From assembly GCF_029080175.1 (NCBI RefSeq), contig NZ_JARFJC010000020.1: a stretch of 64,000 nucleotides of DNA. One strand, written 5' to 3'. A program made the position numbers and the translations under genes. This DNA is from Luteipulveratus flavus (GTDB lineage: Bacteria; Actinomycetota; Actinomycetes; Actinomycetales; Dermatophilaceae). The first letter of the stretch is position 1; the number at the start of each line of letters is the position of its first letter. The notes under the pieces were generated by a model. It did not search any database, was not told the origin of the DNA, and was given only the letters and a program-made list of their open reading frames with translations. Shown piece by piece: positions 39,634 to 50,591 of this stretch.

Positions 39634-40643
39634 TCGGTGAAGGCCTTCCGGCGCTCGATGACGATCCGCGCGATCGCGTTGACGACGAACGTCAGGACGA
39701 AAAGGACCAGGCCCGCGCTGATGTACGCGCCGGTCTTGGACGGCGAGTCGAACTCACCGGCGTTGTTGGCGATCTTGGACGCGAAGGTCTCACCGCCGTT
39801 GAAGATGGACCAGCTCCACGGCGCACCATCGGGCAGCGACGACACGATGAACATGACGGCGATGGTCTCGCCGAGCGCCCGGCCGAGGCCCAGCATCGCG
39901 GCGGAGATCACGCCGGGCCTGCCGAAGGGCAGGACCGCGGTACGGATCATCTCCCACTTCGTCGCGCCGAGGGCCAGCGCCGCCTCCTTGTGGGCGGTCG
40001 GCGTCTGCGCGAACACCTCGCGCGAGAGCGCGGTGACGATCGGCAGGATCATGATGGCGAGCACGACCGAGACGAACGCGATGGTGCTGGCCGCGCTGGC
40101 TCCGGTGTCCTCGAAGAGCGGGATCCAGCCGAGGACCGCGATGAAGAAGCTCTGCACCGGCTCGAAGTACTGGCCGACGACGATGGCGCCCCACAGGCCG
40201 TACACGATCGAGGGCACGGCGGCGAGCAGGTCGACCAGGATGGCGGCGGGCTTGGCCAGCGCGCGCGGCGCGTAGTGCGTGATGAACAGGGCGATGCACA
40301 CCCCCAGCGGCACGGCGATGAGCATCGCGAGCACCGACGAGATGACCGTGACCCAGAGCAGCCGGGCGATGCCGAACCCCATGTTGTCGGCGTCGGAGAC
40401 GTCCCACTTCTGCGAGGTCAGGAAGTTCTCGTGGTTGTCGGCGAGGGACGGGACGGCCTGCACGAGCAGGAACACGCCGATCAGCGTCACCAGGGCGACG
40501 ACCACGATGCCGGCGCCGCGCGCGGCCCCACCGAAGAGGCGGTCACCGAGGCGACCGGTGGAGGCGTTGTCGCCCGGGAGTGGATCGCGGCCGTCGGAAT
40601 CAGGTGTCTCGTCAGTGACGGAGACTCCGGTCACGGAGCTCAT
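39630..40643 (-). CDS. pstC: Phosphate ABC transporter permease PstC
   Basis: A 337-residue permease with an N-terminal cytoplasmic tail, a first helix GAGIVVVALVTLIGVFLLVQ, and the EAA contact loop HKEAALALGATKWEMIRTAV. The stretch AVPSIVYGLWGAIVVGQYF is typical of PstC. It is separated from pstS by 84 bases that hold a strong hairpin, suggesting that transcription into the transporter genes is reduced. Confidence 0.96.
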   Translation of the reverse strand: MSSVTGVSVTDETPDSDGRDPLPGDNASTGRLGDRLFGGAARGAGIVVVALVTLIGVFLLVQAVPSLADNHENFLTSQKWDVSDADNMGFGIARLLWVTVISSVLAMLIAVPLGVCIALFITHYAPRALAKPAAILVDLLAAVPSIVYGLWGAIVVGQYFEPVQSFFIAVLGWIPLFEDTGASAASTIAFVSVVLAIMILPIVTALSREVFAQTPTAHKEAALALGATKWEMIRTAVLPFGRPGVISAAMLGLGRALGETIAVMFIVSSLPDGAPWSWSIFNGGETFASKIANNAGEFDSPSKTGAYISAGLVLFVLTFVVNAIARIVIERRKAFTE

Positions 40644-40681
40644 GAGGGGGAATACCTATCTGACGTCTGGGACGGAAAACG

Positions 40682-40723
40682 CTCGTGTGGTGGGACGCCC
40701 GGACGGGCGCCCCACCACACGAG
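40682..40723 (-). terminator. pstS-pstC intergenic hairpin (partial terminator/stabiliser)
   Basis: CTCGTGTGGTGGG (40682-40694) pairs perfectly with 40711-40723 in a 13-bp stem; the 16-base loop itself contains a GCCC...GGGC stem. It starts right after the pstS stop codon. Such hairpins after a binding-protein gene usually let more of that protein be made than of the permease. Confidence 0.72.
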
Positions 40724-40727
40724 TGAA

Positions 40728-41867
40728 TCACTGAATCGCGTTGATGGCGGTGCTGACCTTGCTGCGGATCTCGTCCGGCAGCGGCGCGTAGCCGATCTCC
40801 TCGATCTTCTTCTGCGCGTCCGCGGAGGCGAAGTGGTTCAGGAACGCCTTGACGCCCTTGGCCGTCTGCGCGTCCTTGTACTTGGAGCAGACGATCTCGT
40901 AGGTCACCAGGACGATCGGGTAGGTACCCGCCTCCTTGGTCGCGTAGTCCAGCTTCAGCTTCAGGTCGTTGCCCTGGCCGTCGACCTTCGCCGCGGCGAT
41001 GGCCTTGCCGGCGGACTCGCCGGTCAGCTCGACGGCGCCCGCACCGTTGTCGATCTGCGCGATGCCGAGCTTGTTGTCCTTCGCAGCGCCCCACTCGGCG
41101 TACGTGATGCCGCCCTCGGTGCCCTTCACGGCGGACGCGACGCCGGCCGTCTTGGCCTTGCCCTCGCCCTTGCCCGCCCACTTCTTGGCCGGCTCCGCCG
41201 CCCACTTGGCCGCGGCCGAGCCCTTGAGGTACTTGGTGAAGTTCTCGGTGGTGCCCGACTCGTCCGAGCGGAAGAACGGCTTGATCGGGGTGGCCGGGAG
41301 CGTGACGCCCTTGTTGACCGCAACGATCTGCGGGTCGTTCCAGGTCGTGATCTTGCCCTGGAAGATGTCGGCCAGCAGCGCCGGCGTCAGGGTGAGCTTG
41401 TCGACGCCCTTGAGGTTGTAGGCGATCGAGATCGGGCCGGTGACCATCGGGATGTTCCAGGCCGGCGAGCCGCAGGCCTTCGCCGCGTCCTGGGCCTCGG
41501 TCTTGCCGTCGGTGCTCTTCAGCGCCGAGTCCGAGCCCGCGAAGCTGACCTGACCGGCGATGAACTTCTTGATGCCGTCGCCCGATCCGGTCGCGTTGTA
41601 GGTGACCTTCTGGTCGGCGCAGACGCTCTCGAAGCCGGAGATCGCCTCCTGGATGGCGTTGTCCTGAGCGGTCGAGCCCTCGGCGGTGATCGCCTTGGTG
41701 CCGCAGCCGGCGTCGCCGCCGGCCGCGCCCGCCCCGGTCCCGCCGGCCGACGTGCTCCCGGTGGAGTCGCCGCTGCCGGTGCTGTTGTCGTCGGAACCAC
41801 AGGCGGACAGGGCAAGCGCCCCGACCAGGGCGACGGCGGACACTCGGCCGATGCGCGTGATCTTCAC
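40728..41867 (-). CDS. pstS: Phosphate-binding lipoprotein
   Basis: The 379-residue solute-binding protein that delivers phosphate to PstCAB. The signal peptide ends in the lipobox ALSAC (C23); a Gly/Ser/Thr-rich linker follows. The phosphate-binding motifs ITAEGSTAQDNAI and FRSDESGTTENFTKYL are both present. It is first in the pst operon and its upstream region holds a PhoP-type box, so it should be induced by phosphate starvation. Confidence 0.96.
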   Translation of the reverse strand: MKITRIGRVSAVALVGALALSACGSDDNSTGSGDSTGSTSAGGTGAGAAGGDAGCGTKAITAEGSTAQDNAIQEAISGFESVCADQKVTYNATGSGDGIKKFIAGQVSFAGSDSALKSTDGKTEAQDAAKACGSPAWNIPMVTGPISIAYNLKGVDKLTLTPALLADIFQGKITTWNDPQIVAVNKGVTLPATPIKPFFRSDESGTTENFTKYLKGSAAAKWAAEPAKKWAGKGEGKAKTAGVASAVKGTEGGITYAEWGAAKDNKLGIAQIDNGAGAVELTGESAGKAIAAAKVDGQGNDLKLKLDYATKEAGTYPIVLVTYEIVCSKYKDAQTAKGVKAFLNHFASADAQKKIEEIGYAPLPDEIRSKVSTAINAIQ

Positions 41868-41928
41868 GTTCGAAACCTCTCGATGAGGACAGGATGTTCA
41901 AGGCCGGGCGGTTCACCCGACGGCAGGG

Positions 41929-41983
41929 ACAGTAGGCAGGGCGTATGAAGCGATGTCCGCGCGCGGGTGAACGCGAGATGAAC
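41929..41983 (-). promoter_or_regulatory. PHO box and -10 of the pst operon
   Basis: On the minus strand two 11-bp direct repeats, GTTCATCTCGC and GTTCACCCGCG (41983-41962), match the actinomycete PhoP-binding repeat GTTCACC. After 27 bases comes TACTGT (41934-41929) as a -10 element. The same layout recurs at 46207-46261. PhoP control is inferred from the motif. Confidence 0.78.
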
Positions 41984-42054
41984 GTCGGCGGAGGCTCCTG
42001 ACACGGTCGGGTAACGGCGACATGAGCGTGGTGTGAACACCGGCGTGGCGGGCC

Positions 42055-43004
42055 TCACGGCCGCTGGCGTTCCACCGTCGCGATGCGCGCGCTCGAGCCG
42101 TGCCGGATGACCTGGCACACGACGGCCTCGCCCTTGTCGAGGCCGTCGTCGGCGAGGTCGGCGAGGATGCTGGCGGCCGCCGAGCCGGGCAGCGCCTGGT
42201 CGGCCAGCCGGGTCAGCAGGGCGGGCAGGAGCGGACGGTGCGTGCACATCGCGGTGGCCTCGGCCCGGGCGAGGACGCGTTCGACGTGCGTGGTCACCTT
42301 GGTCGGGTCCTGCTCGTACCCCTCCTCGGAGAGGCCGTTCTTGTTCCGGACCGGGACCTCGGCCGCCTTCGCGAACGGACCGACGGTCGCCAGGCACCGC
42401 TCGGCGGGTGAGGACAGGACCCGGGTCACGCCGTACGCGGCGATGACCGCGGCCAGGACCTCGGCGCGGGCGCTGCCGGCGGGGTCCAGCGGGCGTTCGC
42501 GGTCCGGTGGCTCCCAGGTCGAGCGGGGGAGGGACTCCGCGTGCCGGATCACCAGCAGGGGCCACGTCTGCAGCAGACCGCGTCGTTCGGCGTCCACGAC
42601 CGCCTGCAGCTGCAGCCCATCGCGTACGTGGGTCAACCGCTCGAACGCGGTGGCCGCCGGCAGCCACCGCACGTCGTCCACCTCGTGCAGCAGGGTCCCG
42701 TCGCCACCTGTCGCCTCGGCGGCCCAGTAGCGGACCTCCTTCAGCTCGCCGCGCGGCAGGGGGTAGACGGCCCGGGGCAACGGCATGCCGAGCCGGACGA
42801 CCAGCCCGGTCTCCTCGGCGACCTCGCGGGCGGCGGCGCCGGCCCAGGTCTCGTCCGGCTCGAGCTTGCCCTTGGGCCAGGACCAGTCGTCGTACCGCGG
42901 CCGGTGGACCATCGCCACCTCGAGACGGCCGTGCCGCCGCCGCCAGACGACGGCTCCGGAGGCCTCGACCGGACGGCTGCCCGCCGCTCGTGGCAGCGAC
43001 GGGC

Positions 43005-43008
<4 letters not shown>
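42055..43008 (-). CDS. mutT1: Nudix hydrolase-histidine phosphatase fusion (MutT1-like)
   Basis: A 317-residue two-domain protein. Residues about 20-150 form a Nudix domain with the box PKGKLEPDETWAGAAAREVAEETG. Residues about 165-317 form a histidine-phosphatase domain with LLVIRHAESLPRST (catalytic RH) and MCTHRPLLPALL (second His). Mycobacterial MutT1 has the same fusion, degrades 8-oxo-dGTP and related dinucleotides, and is also encoded next to ppk. The GTG start overlaps the ppk stop (GTGA). It is last in the mshD-ppk-mutT1 operon. Confidence 0.9.
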
Positions 43009-45290
<2,282 letters not shown>

Positions 45291-45295
45291 GCCTC

Positions 45296-46189
45296 CTATC
45301 GTGGCAGGCGTTCGTGAACCGTGCGCGAATACATGACGTCCAGCGCGGACTGCTCGAAGCCCAGCCGGCGGTAGGTCGCGAGCGCGGGCGCGTTGTCGCC
45401 CTCGACGTACAGGTCGATCCGCGCCACGCCGCGCGAGGCCAGGTGGCGCAGCCCGAGCGCCGTGACGACGCCGCCGAGGCCGCGCCCCTGGTACGCGGGG
45501 TCGACGGCCACGACGTACACCTCGCCGCCCTCGTCGGCGATCTTGGTCCAGTGGGAGGCGGCCAGCGCGCCCGACTTCTGGTCCTCGACCAGGATGAGCC
45601 CGGCCGGGTCGAACCACGGCTGATCCATCCGGTCGCGCAGGTCCGCCAGGGTCATCCGGCCCTGCTCCGGGTGGTGGGCGAACGCGCGGGAGTTCACGTC
45701 CAGCCAGGCCTGCTCGTCCCGGCCGGGCTCGAACGAGCGCGCTCGAAAACCGCGTGGCACCACGGGTTCCGGGGCGGGGTGGGACTCGACGTCCAGGCTC
45801 ATCCGCCACAGCTCGCGGACCGGCTCCAGCGCGAGCGACGCGGCGAGCGCCCGGGCCGGCGCGAGGTTGCCGTGCGCCCAGACGCGTACGTCGGGCCGGA
45901 CGCCGAGGGCGCCCTCGAGCAGTGCACGACCGTGGCCGTGGCGCCGGCTGTCGGGGTGTACGACGATCTCGGACGAGCCGTCCGGGGCCACGTGGCCGTA
46001 CCCGACCAGCGTCCCGTCGGTGACGACCGTGAGGTACGTGGCGGTCGTGCCGTCGCCCCCGGGCGTCCGGTCGAGCGCGAGCAGCGTCTCCTCGGACAGG
46101 GGTGCGACACCGTCGGCCGCAGCGGCGGCCTGCGCCACCGCGTGCACGGCGTCGACCTGGGCAGGACTGAGCGCCGTCGACTGCTGCAT
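45296..46189 (-). CDS. mshD: Mycothiol synthase
   Basis: A 297-residue double-GNAT acetyltransferase that acetylates Cys-GlcN-Ins, the last step of mycothiol synthesis. The N-terminal domain has VHPDSRRHGHGRALLEGAL (first acetyl-CoA loop), and the C-terminal domain AVDPAYQGRGLGGVVTALGL (second loop) and LYVEGDNAPALATYRRLGFE, the MshD signature. It heads the mshD-ppk-mutT1 operon and is divergent from the nucleotidase gene; a PHO box lies between them. mshA lies 15 kb away in the same window. Confidence 0.95.
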   Translation of the reverse strand: MQQSTALSPAQVDAVHAVAQAAAAADGVAPLSEETLLALDRTPGGDGTTATYLTVVTDGTLVGYGHVAPDGSSEIVVHPDSRRHGHGRALLEGALGVRPDVRVWAHGNLAPARALAASLALEPVRELWRMSLDVESHPAPEPVVPRGFRARSFEPGRDEQAWLDVNSRAFAHHPEQGRMTLADLRDRMDQPWFDPAGLILVEDQKSGALAASHWTKIADEGGEVYVVAVDPAYQGRGLGGVVTALGLRHLASRGVARIDLYVEGDNAPALATYRRLGFEQSALDVMYSRTVHERLPR

Positions 46190-46206
46190 CGCTGCATTCC
46201 ATCACG

Positions 46207-46261
46207 GTTCATCGAGGGTTCCTCGGAGCGCGGCATGTCGCCGCGTCCGCGCGGCTAATCT
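46207..46261 (+). promoter_or_regulatory. PHO box and -10 of the 5'-nucleotidase gene
   Basis: Direct repeats GTTCATCGAGG (46207-46217) and GTTCCTCGGAG (46218-46228) resemble the PhoP box. After 27 bases comes the -10 TAATCT (46256-46261), exactly the spacing seen at the pst promoter. It lies 18 bases upstream of the divergent mshD start, so mshD-ppk-mutT1 might be affected as well. Confidence 0.7.
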
Positions 46262-46312
46262 GCCGGGGTCGCGCGGAGGTCAGTGCCGCGCCCATCGCAA
46301 GGAGTGACCTTC

Positions 46313-48133
46313 ATGACCCGACGCCTGTCCATGGGCCTCGCCGCCGCGACCGCGGCCGGCGCCTGTGCCGTGGCGCTCGCCCTGCCGGCCGACGCCGGCG
46401 GGGCCGACCACGGCGACGGCGGCACCGTGCCGATCCAGCTGCTGTCGTACAACGACTTCCACGGCAACCTCGAGCCGCCGACCGGCTCCAGCGGCCGGGT
46501 CGTCGTCGACCACAAGATCGACCCCACGACGCGCAAGCCGGTGGACGTCACCGTCGACGCCGGTGGCGCGGAGTACATGTCGACCCACCTGTCCAACCTG
46601 CGCCAGGGCCACAAGGTCTCCTACACCGTGACGGCCGGTGACCTGATCGGCGCCTCGCCCCTGCTGTCGGCCGCCTTCCACGACGAGAAGACGATCGACG
46701 CGCTCAGCATGATGGGCACCGACGTCTCGGCGGTCGGCAACCACGAGTTCGACGAGGGCTCGACCGAGCTGCTGCGCATGCAGCGCGGTGGCTGCCTCGA
46801 CGACGGTGCCGGCGCCAACAACCAGAACTCCTGCCCCGACGGCGCCGGTACGTTCGACGGCGCCGGCTTCTCCTACCTCGACGCCAACGTGGTCCGCGAG
46901 GACACCGGCGAGACGCTGCTGCCCTCGTACACCATCAAGAAGCAGAACGGCGTCCCCGTGGCGTTCGTCGGCCTCACGCTGAAGGAGACGCCGAGCATCG
47001 TCACGGCGGCCGGCGTCAAGGGCCTGCAGTTCACCGACGAGGTGAAGGCCGCCAACGCCCTCGTGCCGGAGCTGAAGCGCAAGGGCGTCAACGCGATGGT
47101 CATCCTGATCCACCAGGGCGGCAACCTGCCCAAGGAGGACTGGACGGGCCCGGACGGCAAGACCTACCAGGTGAACCCCACGTACGACTACGTCTGCGGC
47201 AAGGGCGGCGCGCTCGCCCCCGACTCGCCGATCATCCCGATCGCCAAGGGCCTGGACCCCGCGTACGACGCGATCGTCACCGGTCACACCCACCAGTCGT
47301 ACAGCTGCACCATCCCCGACCCGGCCGGTCAGCCGCGCACGGTCACCTCGGCGTCCTCGTTCGGCCGGCAGCTGACCGAGACGATCCTGCCGTACAGCCG
47401 CAAGACCAAGGACATCGTCCGTCCGGACGTCACCACGCGCGACGTCATCGTCACCCGCGACGTGGCCAAGGACGCGCGGATCACCGACCTCATCACCCGC
47501 TCGCAGGCGCAGATCGCGCCCATCGCGAACAAGGTGCTCGGCACGATCACGACCGACGTCTCCAAGACGCCGAACGCCGCGGGCGAGTCGCCGCTGGGCG
47601 ACCTGATCGCGGACGCGCAGCTGGCGGACCCCTCGACCGTGACCGGTGGCAAGACGCCGCAGATCGCGTTCATGAACCCCGGCGGCATCCGCGCCGACCT
47701 GCCGTACGGCCCGGACAACGGGCAGGTGACGTTCGGTGACGCGTTCACGGTGCAGCCGTTCAACAACTACCTGGTCTCGCTCGACCTGACCGGTGCCGAC
47801 CTGTACGCCCTGCTCAACCAGCAGTGGAGCGGTGCCAACGCCGCGTCGCCGAAGGTGCTGCAGGTGTCCAAGGGCTTCACCTACAGCTGGTCCGCGGCGA
47901 CCAAGCAGGTCGTGCCGGGCAGCGTTCGCCTCAACGGCGTGGCCGTCGACAGCGCCACCACGTACCGCGTCGTGACGAACAACTTCCTGCAGGGCGGGGG
48001 CGACGGGTTCGCCGCCTTCACCAAGGGCGCCGGCGTCTACTACGGCGGTCTCGACATCGACGCCTTCGCGAGCTACCTGCAGAAGGTCTCGCCCTACACC
48101 CCGGGCGCCCTGAACCGCATCACCGTTCAGTGA
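46313..48133 (+). CDS. Secreted 5'-nucleotidase/UshA-like metallophosphatase
   Basis: A 606-residue exported enzyme. The signal peptide MTRRLSMGLAAATAAGACAV ends near ALALPADAGG. The metallophosphatase domain has LSYNDFHGNLEPP (first metal motif), VGNHEFDEGSTELLRM, and TGHTHQSYSC; the C-terminal 5'-nucleotidase domain has ESPLGDLIADAQLADPS, FMNPGGIRADLPYG and TVQPFNNYLVSLDLTG. It releases phosphate from nucleotides outside the cell, fitting the upstream PHO box. AAGGAG precedes the ATG, and a terminator follows. Confidence 0.94.
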   Translation: MTRRLSMGLAAATAAGACAVALALPADAGGADHGDGGTVPIQLLSYNDFHGNLEPPTGSSGRVVVDHKIDPTTRKPVDVTVDAGGAEYMSTHLSNLRQGHKVSYTVTAGDLIGASPLLSAAFHDEKTIDALSMMGTDVSAVGNHEFDEGSTELLRMQRGGCLDDGAGANNQNSCPDGAGTFDGAGFSYLDANVVREDTGETLLPSYTIKKQNGVPVAFVGLTLKETPSIVTAAGVKGLQFTDEVKAANALVPELKRKGVNAMVILIHQGGNLPKEDWTGPDGKTYQVNPTYDYVCGKGGALAPDSPIIPIAKGLDPAYDAIVTGHTHQSYSCTIPDPAGQPRTVTSASSFGRQLTETILPYSRKTKDIVRPDVTTRDVIVTRDVAKDARITDLITRSQAQIAPIANKVLGTITTDVSKTPNAAGESPLGDLIADAQLADPSTVTGGKTPQIAFMNPGGIRADLPYGPDNGQVTFGDAFTVQPFNNYLVSLDLTGADLYALLNQQWSGANAASPKVLQVSKGFTYSWSAATKQVVPGSVRLNGVAVDSATTYRVVTNNFLQGGGDGFAAFTKGAGVYYGGLDIDAFASYLQKVSPYTPGALNRITVQ

Positions 48134-48156
48134 CCTGAGCCGAGCCCGTACGCCGG

Positions 48157-48189
48157 ACGCCCCGGTCTCCCTCGTGGGGGCCGGGGCGT
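48157..48189. terminator. Bidirectional terminator between nucleotidase and glnR
   Basis: ACGCCCCGG (48157-48165) and CCGGGGCGT (48181-48189) form a perfect 9-bp stem with a 15-base loop between two convergent genes. Confidence 0.78.
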
Positions 48190-48198
48190 TCGTCGTCC

Positions 48199-48906
48199 TC
48201 AGACGTCGGCGTCCGCCATGCGCTGCTGCCGCAGCTCGTGCGCGCCGACGAAGCGGTACCCGACGTTGCGGACGGTGCCGATCAGGGCCTCGTGCTCCGA
48301 GCCGAGCTTGGCCCGCAGCCGGCGGACGTGGACGTCGACCGTGCGCGTGCCGCCGAAGTAGTCGTACCCCCACACCTCCTGCAGCAGCTGCGCCCGGGTG
48401 AACACGCGTCCCGGGTGCTGCGCGAGGTACTTCAGCAGCTCGAACTCCTTGTACGTCAGGTCGAGTGAGCGTCCCCGGACGCGGGCGGCGTACGCCTCCT
48501 CGTCGATCACCAGCTCGCCGGCGGTGATGTGGACGGGTTCCTCCTCCTCGTCCTGCTCGACGCGTGACATCGCCAGCCGGAGCCGTGCCTCGACCTCGGC
48601 GGGGCCGGCGGACTGCAGCACGACGTCGTCGACCTGCCACTCGGCGGTGAGGGCGGTGAGCCCGCCCTCGGTGAAGATCGCGATGAGCGGCGTCGACAGG
48701 CCGCTGGAGCGCAGCACGCGGGACAGGCCGCGCGCGCCCGCGAGGTCCCGGCAGGCGTCGAGGAGGACGACGTCACAGTCGGGCGGGTCCACCAGGGCCT
48801 GGGGCTCGGGGGGCAGGATGCGCACGCGATGACCGAGGAGACCGAGCGCTGGCAGCACATCGACACTCGCGCCACGCGAGTCGGTGAGCAGCAGCAGACG
48901 AGCCAT
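48199..48906 (-). CDS. glnR: GlnR, atypical OmpR-type nitrogen regulator
   Basis: A 235-residue regulator with a receiver-like N-terminal domain (MARLLLLTDSRGASVDVLPA) and a winged-helix C-terminal domain (DLTYKEFELLKYLAQHPGRV, then EVWGYDYFGGTRTVDVHVRR) closely resembling actinomycete GlnR. The receiver has an aspartate in VVLLDACRDL but lacks the full phosphorylation pocket, as known for GlnR orphans. It controls nitrogen assimilation genes such as glnA and amtB elsewhere. No kinase gene is nearby. The start at 48906 has no strong ribosome site. Confidence 0.9.
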   Translation of the reverse strand: MARLLLLTDSRGASVDVLPALGLLGHRVRILPPEPQALVDPPDCDVVLLDACRDLAGARGLSRVLRSSGLSTPLIAIFTEGGLTALTAEWQVDDVVLQSAGPAEVEARLRLAMSRVEQDEEEEPVHITAGELVIDEEAYAARVRGRSLDLTYKEFELLKYLAQHPGRVFTRAQLLQEVWGYDYFGGTRTVDVHVRRLRAKLGSEHEALIGTVRNVGYRFVGAHELRQQRMADADV

Positions 48907-48999
48907 TGCCGGCCAAGAATACTGGCCCGTCGGCCCTCGACCTCGGCCTTCGCCGTACCGTGGGATGCGCCACACTCCGTCGATCCGGGAGCACGACTC

Positions 49000-49254
49000 G
49001 TGACCGCAGCCGCTGCGACGCCCGTCCTCGTCCGGTACTGGGCCGCCGCCCGGGCCGCCACCGGGGTCGACGAGGAGACGCTCGAGGGGGCGACCGTGGC
49101 CGACGTCCTCGCCGCCGCCCGGGCCGCGCACCCCGGCCTCCAGCCGGTGCTCGGGGTGGCCTCGATCCTCGTCGCGGGCGTGGCGAGCGGCCCGGAGCGG
49201 ACCCTCGCCGCGGGTGAGACCGTCGAGGTCCTGCCCCCCTTCGCCGGTGGGTGA
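49000..49254 (+). CDS. MoaD/ThiS-family sulfur-carrier-like protein
   Basis: An 84-residue ubiquitin-fold protein: VLVRYWAAARAATGVDEETL, then ATVADVLAAARAAHPGL and a C-terminus ETVEVLPPFAGG ending in the Gly-Gly needed for thiocarboxylate formation. It may carry sulfur for molybdopterin or a related pathway, but no moaE, thiF or other pathway genes are adjacent; it is commonly encoded beside glnR in actinomycetes. The start is GTG with GGGAG upstream. The next gene starts 16 bases after its stop. Confidence 0.84.
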   Translation: MTAAAATPVLVRYWAAARAATGVDEETLEGATVADVLAAARAAHPGLQPVLGVASILVAGVASGPERTLAAGETVEVLPPFAGG

Positions 49255-49270
49255 TGGCAGGATTCCCCGC

Positions 49271-50029
49271 GTGTCCCGCGCCGCTGATCCTGTCCTGACC
49301 CCTGTCGCCGCACTGTCGGCTGCGCTGGTCAGCGGCGTCCTCGTGGCCGGCGCCGCCGTGTCCGACGTCGCCACGGCCGGCGCGTTCGTGGTGGGCGCGC
49401 TCGTGCTGGCGGTGGGCTGGCCGCGTCTGCTCGCGGTCCCGAGCGCGGGCGGCGTACGGGTCGTCGTCGTGCTGACGGCCGTCCTCGTCGCGGGCGTGAG
49501 CGTGCTGGGCGAGGACGAGCGCGGCATGCGGTGGCTACCGACGGTGCTCGCCGTCGCGCTGCTCGCGGCCTTCGGTCATCAGCTGCTGCGCAAGGACGGA
49601 CGCCGCCGGCTCGTGGTCACGCTGGCGAGCACCTGCCTGGCCATCGGCATCCTCGGAAGCGGCGGGTTCTACCTCGCCGCGCTCGACGAACGGACCGGGC
49701 GCCAGCTGGTCGTCGCCGCGGTGGTGGCCTGCACGATCGGCATGGTCGTCGACGTGGCTCTCGCCCGCACCTCGCTGGCAGAATGGGGCCTGCCGGTGAC
49801 GATGGCGGCGTCCGGGGTCGTGGCGTTCGTGCTGGCCCAGACGTGGGGCGTGCGCTGGAGCGCGATGGTGCTGGCCGCGGTGGCGGCACCGCTGGTCGCC
49901 CAGCCCGTACGCCGGCTGCTCGGCCACTCCTCGACCGCGAGGGACCGCGGCGCCCAGGTCGCGCTCGGTGCCGCGTCCGTCCTGGCCGCCGGCATCACGG
50001 CCTACGCCGTGGCGTGGTTGTTCCGCTGA
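49271..50029 (+). CDS. Integral membrane protein of unknown function
   Basis: A 252-residue protein with about seven or eight hydrophobic segments, beginning VTPVAALSAALVSGVLVAGAAV-like from residue 8 and ending ASVLAAGITAYAVAWLF. Charged loops with DERGMRW and RKDGRRR lie between. It is conserved next to GlnR and the MoaD-like gene in actinomycetes. No transport motif is recognised. The GTG start is preceded by CAGGAT seven bases upstream rather than a ribosome site. Confidence 0.7.
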   Translation: MSRAADPVLTPVAALSAALVSGVLVAGAAVSDVATAGAFVVGALVLAVGWPRLLAVPSAGGVRVVVVLTAVLVAGVSVLGEDERGMRWLPTVLAVALLAAFGHQLLRKDGRRRLVVTLASTCLAIGILGSGGFYLAALDERTGRQLVVAAVVACTIGMVVDVALARTSLAEWGLPVTMAASGVVAFVLAQTWGVRWSAMVLAAVAAPLVAQPVRRLLGHSSTARDRGAQVALGAASVLAAGITAYAVAWLFR

Positions 50030-50033
50030 CCGG

Positions 50034-50543
50034 TCAGGCGTCGAAGGCTTCGACGCGCACCAGCTCCGCGGAGGCGTGGCTCTGCAGCGGCAGACCCATC
50101 GCCGCCATGTCCATGGCCCACATCAGCCGGGAGCTCACGAGTCCGTACAGGCGCTTGCCGGCGGAGTACTCGTTGGCGTGCGGGCTGCGGATCACGCCGT
50201 CGGTGACGAGCTCGACGCGGGCGGTCTCCGTCCGGCCGTAGTAGAGCTCGACGACGCCCGAGGAGTGGGACAGGACGAGCTCGACCTCGTCGTTCGGCAA
50301 CGGTCGCCAGAAGCCGAGCTCGCTGGCGAGCGGACGGACCCGCTCACCCTGCTCGTCCAGCAGCCAGGTGTGGCTGTGCCACTCCAGCAGCGGCCGCCCG
50401 TCGTGGAAGCAGTGCACCTCCTGCGCGAAGCGGGCGTCGTCGATCGTCGGGTAGCCGATCGTGCCCGCGCCCTCCCACCGACCGGCCAGCCAGGCCAGCG
50501 GTGCGAGCTCGCGGGGGAGGTCGGGATCCAGTTCGAAGGGCAC
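50034..50543 (-). CDS. Nitrobindin-like heme-binding FABP-family protein
   Basis: A 169-residue beta-barrel protein with the family motif GxWxGxG as AGRWEGAGTIGYP and the conserved C-terminal heme-ligand histidine in LQSHASAEL. HCFHDGRPLLEWHSHTWLL is also typical. Relatives bind ferric heme and isomerise peroxynitrite to nitrate. The GTG start is seven bases after TACGAT (minus strand, 50556-50551), suggesting leaderless transcription. It ends four bases from the convergent membrane-protein gene. Confidence 0.88.
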   Translation of the reverse strand: MPFELDPDLPRELAPLAWLAGRWEGAGTIGYPTIDDARFAQEVHCFHDGRPLLEWHSHTWLLDEQGERVRPLASELGFWRPLPNDEVELVLSHSSGVVELYYGRTETARVELVTDGVIRSPHANEYSAGKRLYGLVSSRLMWAMDMAAMGLPLQSHASAELVRVEAFDA

Positions 50544-50550
50544 GTCCGCG

Positions 50551-50556
50551 ATCGTA
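50551..50556 (-). promoter_or_regulatory. -10 hexamer TACGAT before a leaderless-type start
   Basis: On the minus strand TACGAT is followed by seven bases and the GTG start of the nitrobindin gene at 50543, the same geometry as other hexamers in this window. Confidence 0.48.
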
Positions 50557-50591
50557 ACGGCGGTGGGTGGACCGGCGGTCCCCCTCGGCGG

